Counted from the stretch's first letter, positions 52,800 to 62,065 are shown. The stretch is 64,000 nt of DNA from Acidimangrovimonas sediminis (GCF_002871005.1 NZ_PHSN01000004.1:372001-436000), one strand, 5' to 3'. Program-made: numbers and translations. The notes: generated from the letters alone by a model not told the origin.

Positions 52800-52813
52800 C
52801 GTTAGCGCTAACG
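52800..52813. promoter_or_regulatory. LacI-type operator before zwf
   Basis: CGTTAGCGCTAACG is a perfect 14-base palindrome with the central CG pair of LacI/GalR-family operators, centred about 50 bases upstream of zwf. No LacI-family gene is in the window, so the repressor must be encoded elsewhere. Confidence 0.72.
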
Positions 52814-53008
52814 GGCCTCGTTCTAGCCCCGCTCTCGGGGGGAGTCTAGCACCCGGCGCCGGGGTCGCAAGGGTGGTCCCGCCGGGTCGGCGGCAGGCGG
52901 TGCTATGAAAGGCCCCCTACAGCTGGCGCCCGGTCTTCGAGGTGCGCCTCAACGCACACAGAAACCGGCCGCCCGCGCGGCAGGTGCGACGCGCCGGCCG
53001 TTCCGGCG

Positions 53009-53593
53009 TCACGCCTCCAGTTCGGCATCCCAGTAAAGGAAATCCACCCAGCTCTCGTGCAGGTATCCCGGCGGGAAGCGGCGCCCGATGGTCAGCATGT
53101 CCGCCGCCGTGGGCTGGCGCGGCGGCTTGCGCAGGTTCATCCCCACCTGCCGCAGGCTTTTCGACCCCTTGCGCAGGTTGCAAGGCGAACAGGCGGCGAC
53201 CACGTTTTCCCAGCTGGTCACCCCGCCCCGCGCCCGCGGCACCACGTGATCGAAGGTCAGATCGCCCCGGGCGCCGCAGTACTGACAGCGGAATTCGTCC
53301 CTCAGAAAAAGATTGAAGCGCGTGAAGGCCACGCGCTTCTGCGGTTTGACGAATTCCTTGAGCACGACGACGGAGGGTATTCGGATCTCCGTCGTCGGGC
53401 TTCGCACGATCGTGTCGTATTCCGCGAGGATCGTCACCCGGTCCAGGAAGGCCGCCTTCACCGCCTCCTGCCAGGGCCAGAGCGACAGCGGATAATACGA
53501 CAGCGGCCGGTAATCCGCGTTCAGGACCAGCGCCGGATAATGCTTCAAAGCCGCCGGCTCGCGCACGAATGTCGTCCTGAAATCGCCGTCCAT
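53009..53593 (-). CDS. HNH endonuclease-domain protein
   Basis: 194 residues. The C-terminal half carries a zinc-bound HNH domain: CQYCGARGDLTFDHVVPRARGG then NVVAACSPCNLRKGSK, with two CxxC pairs and the DH...N order. The N-terminal part (ALVLNADYRPLSYYPLSLWPWQEAVKA) is typical of a widespread chromosomal HNH family of unknown role. ATG 53593 was chosen at the family start; GAGAGGG lies upstream. Confidence 0.88.
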   Translation of the reverse strand: MDGDFRTTFVREPAALKHYPALVLNADYRPLSYYPLSLWPWQEAVKAAFLDRVTILAEYDTIVRSPTTEIRIPSVVVLKEFVKPQKRVAFTRFNLFLRDEFRCQYCGARGDLTFDHVVPRARGGVTSWENVVAACSPCNLRKGSKSLRQVGMNLRKPPRQPTAADMLTIGRRFPPGYLHESWVDFLYWDAELEA

Positions 53594-53874
53594 GGGCACA
53601 CCCTCTCGCCGTCCGGCCCCGAAGCCTGCGGCGGGGTCGCGGGTTTTAGGGGCGGGCCGCTCCGCCCCGCTGAGATCAACTATATCTGGCGTTTCACGCC
53701 TGACAAGCCCCGCAGATGCGGTAGCCACGCGCATGTGGATAAACCGCCCGCGTCACAGCAGGATGACAGATAGCGCGCCGACCGGAAAAGTCAGCGGCGA
53801 GAGGGCGGCCGCGGTGGGCTACCCGCGGGCAACGAGCGGACAACGCGGGGCAACAAGGAGCCGTCGGGCGTGCC

Positions 53875-54603
53875 TCAGCCCGGCAGCCGTTCCTTGAGGA
53901 ACTGCAGCGCCACGCCCAGCCCGTCGGGGGCGATCCCGTGGCCCGTACCCTTCATGACGTGGCCGTAGACGTCGAACCCCGCCGCCTGAAGCGCCACCCC
54001 CGCGCGGTTCATGTCCTCGAAGGGCACCACCTGATCATCGTCGCCATGGATCAGCACCACCGGCGGCTTCGACACCGCCTCTGCCGCCAGGGTCTCGGGC
54101 GACAGAAGCCGCCCCGAGAAGGCCACCACCCCGGCAAAGGGCGCGGGCCAGCGCGGCGCAAGGTGCAGCGACATCATCGTCCCCTGCGAGAAGCCCACAA
54201 GCGCGGTCTCGGCGGGGGTCACCCCCTCTTCGTCCATCCGCTGCTGCAGGAACGCCCTGAGATCCTCCTGCGCGGCCGCCATGCCCTGCTTTGCCGCCTC
54301 CTCGCTGGAACCGTCGAGCCAGGGGATCGGGAACCACTGGCGCCCGAAGGGATTGCCGGCGCAGGGCTCGGGCGCGTCGGGGGCGATGAAGACAGTGTTC
54401 GGCAGATGGGTATCCATCACGTCGGCCAGCCCCAGCAGGTCGGCGCCATCGGCTCCGTAGCCATGCAGCAGCACCACCAGCGAGGTGCCCTTCGCCGGCC
54501 CCTTGCGCCCGAAGTCGAGGGTCCGCGTCGCCCCGCCCGTCCGGGCCCCCGTCTGGGTTCCCGTCTGGGCACCCGTCGCGCCCCCCGTCGTGCCAGTCGT
54601 CAT
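53875..54603 (-). CDS. Alpha/beta-hydrolase, phospholipase/carboxylesterase family
   Basis: 242 residues. LVVLLHGYGADGADLLGLAD and LVGFSQGTMMSLHLA (GFSQG nucleophile), HGDDDQVVPF (Asp) and GTGHGIAPDGL (His) are the catalytic elements of YpfH-like serine esterases. The first 25 residues are Thr/Gly repeats. The start overlaps the stop of the AlkA-like gene (ATGA). Confidence 0.9.
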   Translation of the reverse strand: MTTGTTGGATGAQTGTQTGARTGGATRTLDFGRKGPAKGTSLVVLLHGYGADGADLLGLADVMDTHLPNTVFIAPDAPEPCAGNPFGRQWFPIPWLDGSSEEAAKQGMAAAQEDLRAFLQQRMDEEGVTPAETALVGFSQGTMMSLHLAPRWPAPFAGVVAFSGRLLSPETLAAEAVSKPPVVLIHGDDDQVVPFEDMNRAGVALQAAGFDVYGHVMKGTGHGIAPDGLGVALQFLKERLPG

Positions 54604-55229
54604 GCGATGCCCTCCCGTCTGCGTTGCGCCGCGTAATACGCCCACATCAGCCGCGCCGCAACGCCCCGCCACGGCGACCACGCCTCGGCCATCGCGCGCA
54701 GCGCCTTCTCGCCGGGTCGCGCCTCGAGGCCGAAGATCCCCCGCGCCGCCTCCTGCAAGGCAAGATCCCCCGGCGCGAACACGTCGGCCCGCCCGAGCGA
54801 GAGCATGGCATAGACCTCGGCCGTCCAGCGCCCGATGCCCGGCAACGCGACAAGGGTGGCGATCACCTCCTCGTCCGGCAGGCTGCGCAACGCCTCGAAC
54901 GGAACCCCGGCCCCGGCCAGCCCCCGCAGGTAGCGCATCTTCGGCCGCGACAACCCGCAAGCCCGCAGATCCTCATCGCGCGCGGCCGCGATCGCGGCGG
55001 CCTCGACCAGCCCCGCCGCCTGCAGGCGCCCGTGGATCGCCCGGGCCGAGGCAACGCTCACCTGCTGGCTGACGATCGCATCGACCAGCGCGGCGAAGCC
55101 GTCAGGACGCCGTCGCACCGGCACCGGGCCCGCGACGCCCCGCGCCTGCGCGAATTCCGGCACCCGGGCAGTGAGCCAGTCCAGCCCCTCGGCGATGCAC
55201 GCCTCCCCCTCGACGATCCGCCCGACCAC
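54600..55229 (-). CDS. DNA-3-methyladenine glycosylase II-like protein
   Basis: 209 residues of the HhH-GPD superfamily, which removes alkylated bases. FAALVDAIVSQQVSVASARAI is the family start, VALPGIGRWTAEVYAMLSLGRADVFAPGDLAL holds the helix-hairpin-helix and the catalytic Asp. The extra N-terminal domain of E. coli AlkA is missing. The start is GTG at 55229 with GGAGG upstream. It is translationally coupled to the esterase. Confidence 0.9.
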   Translation of the reverse strand: MVGRIVEGEACIAEGLDWLTARVPEFAQARGVAGPVPVRRRPDGFAALVDAIVSQQVSVASARAIHGRLQAAGLVEAAAIAAARDEDLRACGLSRPKMRYLRGLAGAGVPFEALRSLPDEEVIATLVALPGIGRWTAEVYAMLSLGRADVFAPGDLALQEAARGIFGLEARPGEKALRAMAEAWSPWRGVAARLMWAYYAAQRRREGIA

Positions 55230-55243
55230 GTCAGCCCTCCTCC

Positions 55244-55786
55244 TCAGCTCTCCACCGCCGCGATCAGCCGGCCGAGCGTCGACCAGTTCCGCGCCGTGCC
55301 GGTCACGCCGAAGATCCGCTCCAGCCGCGGGGCGGTCAGCTTCGACCGGCCGATCCCCTCAACGTAATCTATGAACACCTCGCGCCCAGACGGCACTACC
55401 GCTTCGGGCCCGGCATAGCCTGCCAGCCGCGCCTCATGCCCAGCGGCGGGCAGCTCCGCCAGAAAATGCACGAGCACATGCGCCGGGCGTAGTCTGGCGG
55501 CTTCCGCGAACGGGTTCGCCCCGGCAATAGCCCCGAGCGCCGCACCGTCGCGCAGGATCACCGCGTTCGTCAGCCCGTGATCGGCCACCACCGCCTCCAG
55601 CGCGGACCGGATCGCGGCCTCGGGACGCGCCGAGGCGAAGACCAGGTTCCCGGTCGCCAGCACCGTGCGCACCTCTTCGAACCCCGCCGCCGTGGCTGCA
55701 TGGCGCAGGTCTGCCATCGACATGCGGGCATGCGTCGCCCCGCCGATGCCGCGCAGAAGTGCCACCCATGTCCGCCGCTCCGTCAT
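55244..55786 (-). CDS. DUF1697 protein
   Basis: 180 residues: WVALLRGIGGATHARMSMADLRH, VLATGNLVFAS and FGVTGTARNWSTLGRL match DUF1697, a ferredoxin-like family of unknown function. It precedes the AlkA-like gene by 14 bases in the same direction and diverges from the MFS gene. Confidence 0.88.
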   Translation of the reverse strand: MTERRTWVALLRGIGGATHARMSMADLRHAATAAGFEEVRTVLATGNLVFASARPEAAIRSALEAVVADHGLTNAVILRDGAALGAIAGANPFAEAARLRPAHVLVHFLAELPAAGHEARLAGYAGPEAVVPSGREVFIDYVEGIGRSKLTAPRLERIFGVTGTARNWSTLGRLIAAVES

Positions 55787-55826
55787 GCCGGCACCCTACC
55801 GCGTGGCGCTGACGCACCGCCATCCC

Positions 55827-55853
55827 CTCTTTCTTGCCGAAATACTCCCGCCG
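55827..55853. repeat. Half copy F of the intergenic repeat
   Basis: One inner arm only: TCTTTCTTG, three bases, AAATACTCC and a short GC tail. It lies between the divergent DUF1697 and MFS genes, so this half copy cannot act at a gene end. Confidence 0.75.
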
Positions 55854-55958
55854 GAGGCTCCGACCTTTCCACTCCGTCCCCCGCCGGGCGCCAAGGTTTG
55901 CCACCGCCACGACTTTTCCCTCTTCACAGCACCGCGCGCGGCCGTTACCGCTTCCGCC

Positions 55959-57185
55959 ATGAACACGACCGCTTCCACGCCCCCTGCCCGGGCCGACCGC
56001 CGCGCCAAGCGCAACGTGACCGTGCTGGTGATGGCGCAAGCCGTCCTCGGCGCGCAGATGCCGATGAACTTCACCATCGGCGGGCTGGCGGGTCAGAGCC
56101 TTGCACCGAACCCCTGTCTCGCCACGCTGCCGATCTCGATGATCGTGGTCGGATCCATGCTGGCCGCGACGCCGAACTCGGCCTTCATGCAGCGCTTCGG
56201 GCGGCGCGCCGGGTTCATGATGGGATCGACCGGGGGGATGCTGGGTGCGGTGATCCAGTCCTACGCACTCTATGCCGGGTCCTTCGCGATCTTCCTGATC
56301 GGCGCGCTCTTCACCGGGATCTACATGTCGGCGCAGGGCTTCTACCGCTTCGCCGCCGCCGACACTGCCTCCGATGCGTTCCGGCCCAAGGCGATCTCCT
56401 ATGTCATGGCGGGGGGGCTGGCCTCGGCGATCATCGGGCCGCAGCTGGTGAAGCTCACCGTGGGTGCCTATGTCGTGCCCTTCCTCGGCACCTACCTCGC
56501 GGTGATCGCGCTCAACTTCCTCGGCATGTGGCTGTTTCTCTTTCTCGACATCCCGAAGCCGCCAACCCCGCACCATGACGCGCCCCGGGGCCGCACCCGG
56601 GCCGAGCTGATCACCACGCCCCGGATCGCGGTCGCGGTGATCTGCGCGACGGTGTCCTATGCGCTGATGAACCTCGTGATGACCTCGACGCCGCTCGCCG
56701 TGGTGGGCTGCGGCTACCACACGTCGGATGCGGCAAACATCGTCACGGCGCATGTGCTGGCGATGTTCGTGCCGTCCTTCTTCACCGGCCACCTGATCGC
56801 GCGGTTCGGGGTGGAGCGGATCATCGCGACCGGCCTCGTCATCCTTGCCGGGGCGGGAATGGTTGCGATGATGGGCGTCGATCTGATGAATTTCTTCGGC
56901 GCGCTGGTCCTGCTGGGGCTTGGCTGGAACTTCGGCTTCATCGGCGCCACAACGATGCTCGCCGGTGCCCATGCCCCGGAAGAGCGCGGCCGGATGCAGG
57001 GGCTGAACGACCTGATCGTATTTGGCGGCGTCACCTTCGCCTCGCTCGCCTCGGGCGGGCTGATGAACTGCTCGGGCGGCACGCCGCAGGCCGGGTGGGA
57101 AATGGTGAACATCGCCATGACGCCCTTCCTCGTGCTGGCGGGCGGCGCGCTGATCTGGCTGGCGCTGCGGCCGAAGGAGGCGTGA
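55959..57185 (+). CDS. MFS transporter
   Basis: 408 residues with about twelve hydrophobic helices. FMQRFGRRAGFMMGS is the MFS loop 2-3 signature (GRR), and the second-half counterpart is GHLIARFGVERII. The substrate cannot be deduced. ATG 55959 leaves a short Ala/Arg-rich N-terminus before helix 1. Two hairpins directly follow its stop. Confidence 0.88.
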   Translation: MNTTASTPPARADRRAKRNVTVLVMAQAVLGAQMPMNFTIGGLAGQSLAPNPCLATLPISMIVVGSMLAATPNSAFMQRFGRRAGFMMGSTGGMLGAVIQSYALYAGSFAIFLIGALFTGIYMSAQGFYRFAAADTASDAFRPKAISYVMAGGLASAIIGPQLVKLTVGAYVVPFLGTYLAVIALNFLGMWLFLFLDIPKPPTPHHDAPRGRTRAELITTPRIAVAVICATVSYALMNLVMTSTPLAVVGCGYHTSDAANIVTAHVLAMFVPSFFTGHLIARFGVERIIATGLVILAGAGMVAMMGVDLMNFFGALVLLGLGWNFGFIGATTMLAGAHAPEERGRMQGLNDLIVFGGVTFASLASGGLMNCSGGTPQAGWEMVNIAMTPFLVLAGGALIWLALRPKEA

Positions 57186-57188
57186 GCC

Positions 57189-57235
57189 AAAATCCTTCTC
57201 AAAGGATTTTGCCAAGAAAATTCGAATTTTCTTGG
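57189..57235. terminator. Two tandem AT-rich hairpins after the MFS gene
   Basis: AAAATCCTT-CTCA-AAGGATTTT (57189-57210) and the perfect palindrome CCAAGAAAATT-CG-AATTTTCTTGG (57212-57235) begin three bases after the stop. They are unlike the GC-rich surroundings and may act as a double terminator. Confidence 0.65.
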
Positions 57236-57292
57236 GCGCGGGTGGTCGTCGATCTCTGCTCTGCGGGCCGCCCGCGCGTGGCGACGTCGCAT

Positions 57293-57314
57293 GAGTATTT
57301 GGACAAGAAAGAAG
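57293..57314. repeat. Half copy G of the intergenic repeat
   Basis: GAGTATTT, two bases GG, then ACAAGAAAGAAG; single arm between the convergent MFS and squalene/phytoene-synthase-like genes, without outer hairpins. Confidence 0.75.
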
Positions 57315-57329
57315 TCTGAGAGCGCGCCC

Positions 57330-58091
57330 TTACCAGCGTCCCGAGACGGCCCGGGCGGCGAGGCCCGCGCGCCTGCGAAACTCGGCCCGCTCCAACCCGT
57401 TCTCGATGACCCGCGAGGGATCGGCCGCGGCGCGGGTAAGCAGGCCCGAGGCCTCCCACCCCGCCAGCATCGCGGGCAGGGCCGCAGGGGGCACCGTGGT
57501 GCGCCGGGCACGGGCGCGCGCCAGACGGTCCAGCCCCTCGCGCGCCAGCGCCGCGATCTCCGCCCCTTCGGGCAGCGGCGCCCGGCCCAGGGCCACGAGT
57601 TTCGGCACCGCGCGGAACCAGAGCGCAAGGCCTGTGCCCGTCCCGAATTCCACCACCGCCGCGCGCGCCGTGCCGGGCGCCCCCAATGCCTGCGCCGCGG
57701 CCCACATCAACCCGCCCGAAGTTGCCTCGAGATAGGCCCAGAGGTCATCCGCCGTCGCAAAGGGCGCGCGTTCCAGGTCCATCCTGCGGGCGTCGATCAT
57801 CGCGTGCAGCGGGGCGGGATCCATCCCGGTGTCGCGCAGGACATCGGCCAGGGGCGCCACCACCTCATGCGCCCGCGGCGGCGTGCCTGACGCGATCTCG
57901 TCCAGCGCCTCGTGCCACCATGTCAGCCGCATCTCGGCGATCATCGGCTCCTGCGTGACCCAGGGCGCGCGGGCGATTTCCAGGTTGAATGCATAGAGCG
58001 GCAGCAGACGCTCCGCCCCCGGCCCCCGGGCCGTCAGGAACCGGTCCGGATCGCCGCGTTCGACCAGCTGCGCGCAGGCGTCGAGTGTCAT
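57330..58091 (-). CDS. Squalene/phytoene synthase-family protein (NDUFAF6-like)
   Basis: 253 residues. LPLYAFNLEIARAP and MRLTWWHEALDEI match the trans-isoprenyl synthase fold. The first Asp-rich motif (DxxxD) that binds prenyl diphosphate in true synthases is not present, which makes it closer to the NDUFAF6-type group; in mitochondria that protein helps complex I assembly. Catalysis is doubtful. The start overlaps the methyltransferase stop (ATGA). Confidence 0.82.
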   Translation of the reverse strand: MTLDACAQLVERGDPDRFLTARGPGAERLLPLYAFNLEIARAPWVTQEPMIAEMRLTWWHEALDEIASGTPPRAHEVVAPLADVLRDTGMDPAPLHAMIDARRMDLERAPFATADDLWAYLEATSGGLMWAAAQALGAPGTARAAVVEFGTGTGLALWFRAVPKLVALGRAPLPEGAEIAALAREGLDRLARARARRTTVPPAALPAMLAGWEASGLLTRAAADPSRVIENGLERAEFRRRAGLAARAVSGRW

Positions 58092-58804
58092 GCCGCCCCC
58101 TCTTCCGCAACCACCTGCAGGTAGCCGTAGCTGCCGCCGTGCAGGCGCCAGAGCGCGATCTCGGCCCGGGCCTGCGCGATCGCCGCGGCAAGATCCGGGT
58201 CGCCCCCCTGTTCGAGGGCATCGCAGCGCGCGGCCAGCGGGTCGTAATAGGCGCACCATGCGGCGGAGGGCAGCCAGCGGCTCGCGATGACCCGGAACCC
58301 CGCGGCCTCGGTCGCCCCGACGATGCCCGCGGTATCGGTCATCGCGGGATAGGCCTCGGCCCAGAAGGTCCGGGGCGTCTCAGGCACCGCACGATGTCGC
58401 CAGGCGAGTTCGGAAAACGCCACCTTCCCGCCGGGGGCCAGCCGGTCGCGCCACCTCCGCAAGCCCGCCTCGACCCCGAGGAAATAGAGCGCGCCGGCCG
58501 ACCAGATCAGCCCGAATTCCCCCCCGGGCGCCGCCATGTCGCCCAGCCGCACCATGACCCCCGGGTCGCCGGGGCAGCGCCGCGCCGCCCGGTCCACCAG
58601 GGCCGCGTGCTTGTCGAGCCCCAGAACCGCGCCTGCGGGCACCCAGGCGCGAAGCCCGGCCAGATCGGCGCCGGAGCCGCATCCCGCATCCAGCACTCGC
58701 GCGTCGGGGGCGAGCTTTGCCACACCGAGCGCCCAGTCGAGGCTTTCGCGATCCCCCGGCCCTTCGCGGTCGAGACCGCCGTAAAGCGTGAGGAACGCGC
58801 TCAT
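58088..58804 (-). CDS. SAM-dependent methyltransferase
   Basis: 238 residues, class I methyltransferase. Motif I is VLDAGCGSGADLAGLRA, and the later regions are GLDKHAALVDRAAR and LAPGGKVAFSELAWR. The substrate is unknown. Both ends overlap neighbours by four bases (cimA and the squalene/phytoene-synthase-like gene), so all three are tightly coupled. Confidence 0.88.
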   Translation of the reverse strand: MSAFLTLYGGLDREGPGDRESLDWALGVAKLAPDARVLDAGCGSGADLAGLRAWVPAGAVLGLDKHAALVDRAARRCPGDPGVMVRLGDMAAPGGEFGLIWSAGALYFLGVEAGLRRWRDRLAPGGKVAFSELAWRHRAVPETPRTFWAEAYPAMTDTAGIVGATEAAGFRVIASRWLPSAAWCAYYDPLAARCDALEQGGDPDLAAAIAQARAEIALWRLHGGSYGYLQVVAEEGAA

Positions 58805-60471
58805 GCGGCGGACCCGGCGGTCCCCGTGACCGGAGCGCGCCCGCTGTCCCCCTCCGGCACCGCGCCGTCGCGCACCAGCTTCCAGTTGATCGCGTCGAGC
58901 AACGCCTCGAACGAGGCATCGACGATGTTGGGCGAGACACCGACCGTCGACCAGCGCCGCCCCTGCCCGTCCTCGCTGTCGATGATGACGCGGGTCACGG
59001 CCTCGGTCCCGCCCTGGGTGATCCGCACCTTGAAATCGACGAGGCGCAGATCGTCGATATGGCACTGGTACGGCCCCAGATCCTTGGCCAGCGCCTTCGA
59101 CAGCGCGTTGACGGGCCCGCGGTCGGATCCGGCCTCGTCCATGCTCTCGCTCACCGACAGGCGCTTTTCGTCGCCGATCTTCACCACGACGACGGCCTCG
59201 GAGAGGCTCACCATCCGGTCGTACTTGTTCTTGCGCCGCTCCACCGTGACCCGGTAGCGCTTCACCTCGAAGAACGTGGGCATCAGGCCCAGTTCGGCCC
59301 GCGCCACCAGCTCGAACGAGGCCTGCGCGCCGTCATAGGCATAACCCTGATCCTCGCGCTGCTTGATGGTCTCGAGGATCCGGCCGAGCGCCGGGTCGCC
59401 CGGGGCCACCTCGATCCCGGCGTCCTTGAGGCGCGCGCGAAGGTTCGACTGCCCGGCCTGGTTCGACATCGGGATGACGCGCTCGTTCCCCACCGCCTCG
59501 GGCGGGATATGTTCGTAGGTCGACGGATCCTTGACGATCGCGCTGGCATGCAGCCCGGCCTTGTGCGCGAAGGCCGACGACCCGACATAGGCCGCGCCCC
59601 GCTGCGGCACCCGGTTGAGGATGTCGTCCAGCTTGCGGCTGGTGCGGGTCAGCCCTTCCAGCGCCGCGCGCGAGACGCCGATCTCGAAGCGGCTGGCATA
59701 GGGTTCCTTGAGCATCAGCGTCGGGATCAGCGCGGTCAGGTTGGCGTTGCCGCAGCGCTCCCCCAGACCGTTCAACGTTCCCTGCACCTGCCGCACCCCG
59801 GCCTCGACGGCGGCAAGGCTGGCGGCCACCGCCATCTCGGTGTCGTTATGGGTGTGGATGCCGAGGATCTCGCCGGGGATCCCCTCGGCGATGACCTCGG
59901 CCACGATCCGGCGCACCTCGGCGGGCAGCGTGCCCCCATTGGTGTCGCACAGCACGATCCAGCGCGCACCGGCATCCTGCGCGGCCTTCAGACAGGCCAG
60001 TGCATAGGGGCGGTTCGCCTTCCAGCCATCGAAGAAGTGCTCCGCATCGAACAGCGCCTCGCGCCCCTCGGCGACCATGTGGGCGACCGAGGCGCCGATG
60101 TTCTCGAGGTTCTCGTCGAGCGTGATGCCCAGCGCCGTGGTGACATGGAAATCATGAGTTTTGCCCACCAGGCAGACGGCCGGCGTGCGCGCGTTCATCA
60201 CCGCCGCCAGCACATCGTCATTGGCGGCCGAGCGCCCCGCCCGCTTCGTCATCCCGAAGGCGGTGAAGGTGGCGCGGGTCTCGGGGCGGGCCTCGAAGAA
60301 CTCGCTGTCCGTGGGGTTCGCCCCGGGCCAGCCGCCCTCGATGTAATCCACGCCCAGCGCGTCGAGCATCTCGGCGATCTGCACCTTTTCGGGGGTCGAG
60401 AACTGCACGCCCTGGGTCTGCTGCCCGTCGCGCAATGTCGTGTCGTAGAGGTAGAGGCGTTCCCTAGTCAT
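58801..60471 (-). CDS. cimA: (R)-citramalate synthase
   Basis: 556 residues. It condenses pyruvate with acetyl-CoA, giving a threonine-independent route to 2-oxobutyrate and isoleucine. The barrel has YDTTLRDGQQTQGVQFS, HTHNDTEMAVA (metal His) and GTLNGLGERCGNANL; AHKAGLHASAI follows, then a C-terminal LeuA-dimer regulatory domain. Length and the GVQFS/DYIEGGWPG pattern fit CimA rather than LeuA. ATG 60471 has GGGAGGG upstream. Confidence 0.93.
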   Translation of the reverse strand: MTRERLYLYDTTLRDGQQTQGVQFSTPEKVQIAEMLDALGVDYIEGGWPGANPTDSEFFEARPETRATFTAFGMTKRAGRSAANDDVLAAVMNARTPAVCLVGKTHDFHVTTALGITLDENLENIGASVAHMVAEGREALFDAEHFFDGWKANRPYALACLKAAQDAGARWIVLCDTNGGTLPAEVRRIVAEVIAEGIPGEILGIHTHNDTEMAVAASLAAVEAGVRQVQGTLNGLGERCGNANLTALIPTLMLKEPYASRFEIGVSRAALEGLTRTSRKLDDILNRVPQRGAAYVGSSAFAHKAGLHASAIVKDPSTYEHIPPEAVGNERVIPMSNQAGQSNLRARLKDAGIEVAPGDPALGRILETIKQREDQGYAYDGAQASFELVARAELGLMPTFFEVKRYRVTVERRKNKYDRMVSLSEAVVVVKIGDEKRLSVSESMDEAGSDRGPVNALSKALAKDLGPYQCHIDDLRLVDFKVRITQGGTEAVTRVIIDSEDGQGRRWSTVGVSPNIVDASFEALLDAINWKLVRDGAVPEGDSGRAPVTGTAGSAA

Positions 60472-60490
60472 GGCGACCCTCCCTGCCTTC

Positions 60491-60538
60491 ATCTTGGCGA
60501 AAATACTCCACGGAGGTCCGGGGGTGTGCCCCCCCCGG
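60491..60538. repeat. Half copy H of the intergenic repeat
   Basis: ATCTTGGCG-AAAATACTCC followed by a G-rich hairpin (CCGGGGG-TGTG-CCCCCCCCGG). It lies between cysS and cimA, which run in the same direction, and overlaps the region just upstream of cimA. Confidence 0.75.
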
Positions 60539-60588
60539 GCGCACCGCCGTGGGCGTCACGGGCGTCACGGGAGAGACTGCGGCCCCCA

Positions 60589-61983
60589 TCACAAGCCCTC
60601 CAGCTTCGCGGCGTCGAACTCAGGCCCCGGCAGCAGCTCCACCCCCGCCTTCGACATCCGCACTTCGACCCCGGCGGCCAGCAACCCGGCCTTGAGGTGA
60701 TCCACGCGGGAGAAATCCTTACTCTCCATCGCCGCCGCCCGCGCCTCGGCCAGCGTCTCCGCCCAGCCGGACAGGTCGGCCGCGGGCGCCTCGGCCCAGT
60801 TGCCCATCCCGTCCTCCAGAAGCCCCAGCATCGCCGCCGACGCCTTCAGCCCCGCCGCGTCCCCCGCCCCCGCAAGACGGTGGAGCTCCGCGATGGCGCC
60901 CGCCGTGTTCAGGTCGTCGGCCAGCGCCGCCACCACCGCGGGCGCCGGGCTCGGCGCGGGCTCGATGCCCGCGACGAGACCGCGCCACTTGCGCAGCGTG
61001 GCCTCCGCCTGTGCGGCCTTCTCCGCCGTCCAATCCATCGGCTTGGAATAATGCGTGCCCATGAAGACGAAGCGTATCACCTCGCCCGGCACGCCCTGAT
61101 CGAGAAGATCGCGCACGGTGAAGAAATTCCCCAGGCTCTTGGACATCTTCCTGCCCTCGACCTGAAGCATTTCGTTGTGCATCCAGACATTGGCGAACCC
61201 CGCCCCGGGATGGGCGCAGCACGATTGCGCCAGCTCGTTCTCATGATGCGGGAACTGCAGGTCGATGCCGCCGCCGTGGATGTCAAAGCTCTCCCCCAAC
61301 AGCTCATAGGACATGGCCGAGCATTCGATGTGCCACCCCGGACGCCCGCGCCCCCAGGGGCTGTCCCAGCCCGGCAGGTCGTCGGTCGAGGGCTTCCAGA
61401 GGACGAAATCCATCGGGTCTTCCTTGAACGGCGCCACCTCGACCCGGGCGCCGGCGATCATGTCGTCGACCGACCGGCCCGACAGCGCACCGTAATCGCG
61501 ATAGGAACGAACCCGGAACAGAACATGGCCGTCCTTGGCATAGGCATGCCCCTTGGCGACCAGCGCCTCAATCATGCCGATCATCGCGCCGATCCATTCG
61601 GTCGCGCGCGGCTCCAGCGTGGGGCGCAGCGCGCCCAGCGCATCCATGTCGGCGTGATACCAGCCGATCGTCTCGTCCGTCAGGTGCCGGATGATCGCCT
61701 CGAGCGGGCGGGTGTCGCCGTCCGACACCATCTTCGCCGCCCGCGCGTTGATCTTGTCGTCGACGTCGGTGAAATTCCGGACGTAGGTGACGTGGTCCTC
61801 GCCATAGACATGGCGCAACAGGCGGAAGAGCGTGTCGAAAACGACCACGGGCCGCGCGTTGCCCAGGTGCGCGCGGTCATAGACCGTCGGCCCACAGACA
61901 TACATCCGCACGTCGTCCTCCCGGATCGGCCGGAAGATGTCCTTCTTGCGGGTCTTTGTGTTCGTCAGGCGGATCTCGACCAT
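60589..61983 (-). CDS. cysS: Cysteinyl-tRNA synthetase
   Basis: 464 residues, class I synthetase. [18 protein letters not shown] holds the zinc cysteine and HLGN (HIGH) motif, [11 protein letters not shown] and [12 protein letters not shown] supply further zinc ligands, and KMSKSLGNF is the KMSKS loop. ATG 61983 follows GAGGAG. A 14-residue leader ORF with two consecutive Cys codons lies 82 bases upstream and may control it. Confidence 0.97.
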   Translation of the reverse strand: MVEIRLTNTKTRKKDIFRPIREDDVRMYVCGPTVYDRAHLGNARPVVVFDTLFRLLRHVYGEDHVTYVRNFTDVDDKINARAAKMVSDGDTRPLEAIIRHLTDETIGWYHADMDALGALRPTLEPRATEWIGAMIGMIEALVAKGHAYAKDGHVLFRVRSYRDYGALSGRSVDDMIAGARVEVAPFKEDPMDFVLWKPSTDDLPGWDSPWGRGRPGWHIECSAMSYELLGESFDIHGGGIDLQFPHHENELAQSCCAHPGAGFANVWMHNEMLQVEGRKMSKSLGNFFTVRDLLDQGVPGEVIRFVFMGTHYSKPMDWTAEKAAQAEATLRKWRGLVAGIEPAPSPAPAVVAALADDLNTAGAIAELHRLAGAGDAAGLKASAAMLGLLEDGMGNWAEAPAADLSGWAETLAEARAAAMESKDFSRVDHLKAGLLAAGVEVRMSKAGVELLPGPEFDAAKLEGL

Positions 61984-62065
61984 GGTCTCCTCGCAGGCTG
62001 GCGCCGGCGGGCGTATCAGGTTCGGTCTGGCTTTGGAACAGAGGAACGGGCCCGCGCGACGGATG

